Translations under genes and position numbers: made by a program
Origin: an uncultured Flavobacteriales bacterium
GTDB lineage: Bacteria > Bacteroidota > Bacteroidia > Flavobacteriales_D > Sanyastnellaceae
Assembly: GCA_938085425.1 (NCBI GenBank)
Contig: CALKGQ010000025.1
Span: forward strand, 1-42,883
DNA length: 42,883 nt
Direction: 5' to 3'
Part shown: one piece after another, positions 42,421 through 42,883 of the stretch
Position numbering within the stretch: position 1 is the first letter of the stretch
Layout: each line of letters starts with the position of its first letter
Notes under the pieces: generated by a model
What the model was told of the DNA's origin: nothing
The model's input: only the letters and a program-made list of their open reading frames with translations
Databases searched by the model: none

Positions 42421-42514
42421 CCATCTTTCTTCGGAAGGATGGTCATTCTACTCCTCGGAGTAGGGTGTAATCCATCTCCCCCCCGGGAGATGGCATCGAC
42501 TTCTTCGGAAGAAG
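42421..42514 (+). other. Tandem hairpins in the 16S rRNA leader
   Basis: Four adjacent hairpins: 42421-42442 (9 bp, UUCG loop, one G-U pair), 42448-42463 (6 bp, CTCG loop), 42472-42493 (9 bp, loop of four C) and 42500-42514 (short stem, UUCG-type loop). Such an array likely aids pre-rRNA folding or processing. The remaining intergenic sequence between the SCO1 gene and 16S holds only the promoters and boxA-like elements listed. Confidence 0.7.
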
Positions 42515-42554
42515 ATGAAAAACGATTCCAGAGAGTCAACCATATCAAACACTT

Positions 42555-42883
<329 letters not shown>

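Overview
The window reads as a piece of a Bacteroidota chromosome, most likely Flavobacteriales or a close relative. The 16S rRNA fragment at the right end has the flavobacterial pattern. The promoters follow the Bacteroidota -33 TTG / -7 TAnnTTTG type, and several genes belong to families typical of the phylum: DUF4834, DUF4924, the LptE-hypothetical-SecG-GroESL order, a GGGP synthase and TonB-dependent OMPs. Coding density is very high. Many neighbours overlap by ATGA or TGATG, and some convergent genes overlap at their 3' ends. I see no insertion sequence, phage, CRISPR array or tRNA, so this is core chromosome rather than an island.

Layout. 1-3769: envelope and protein folding (lptE end, unknown protein, secG, terminator, groES-groEL, terminator). 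3797-5472: ABC ATPase and rsgA. 5472-8756: cysQ, divergent from a TPP-riboswitch-controlled TonB-dependent receptor (thiamine uptake). 8723-10361 (minus): alpha/beta hydrolase and GGGP synthase. 10519-17365: carB, DUF4834, YfhO-like membrane protein, GNAT/FemAB-like acyltransferase. 17336-19969 (minus): outer membrane beta-barrel protein. 19987-21368: small unknown protein, OmpH/Skp-like protein, DUF4924. 21456-26400: ThiF-like adenylyltransferase, autoinducer-synthase/GNAT-like acyltransferase, 7TMR-DISM histidine kinase and two response regulators, the best candidate here for an undescribed system. 26402-28284 (minus): pirin and M42 peptidase. 28350-34262 (minus): marR-fadJ-like-thiolase-acyl-CoA dehydrogenase beta-oxidation operon with palindromic operator candidates. 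34301-36797: RDD protein, lolD (minus), sucC. 36807-42192: O-methyltransferase (minus), then SUI1, rRNA methyltransferase, SDR, amidohydrolase and SCO1. 42198-42883: a two-promoter rRNA leader and the start of 16S rRNA.

A theme across the window is promoter placement. At least ten transcription units have a -7-like box (TAnnTTnG or close) ending 4-6 nt, usually exactly 4 nt, before the start codon. This puts the expected transcription start on the start codon and suggests that leaderless mRNAs are common in this organism. In two divergent gene pairs the two -7 boxes lie back to back, 1-2 bp apart.

All calls come from reading the sequence and from memory of protein families. No database search was run.
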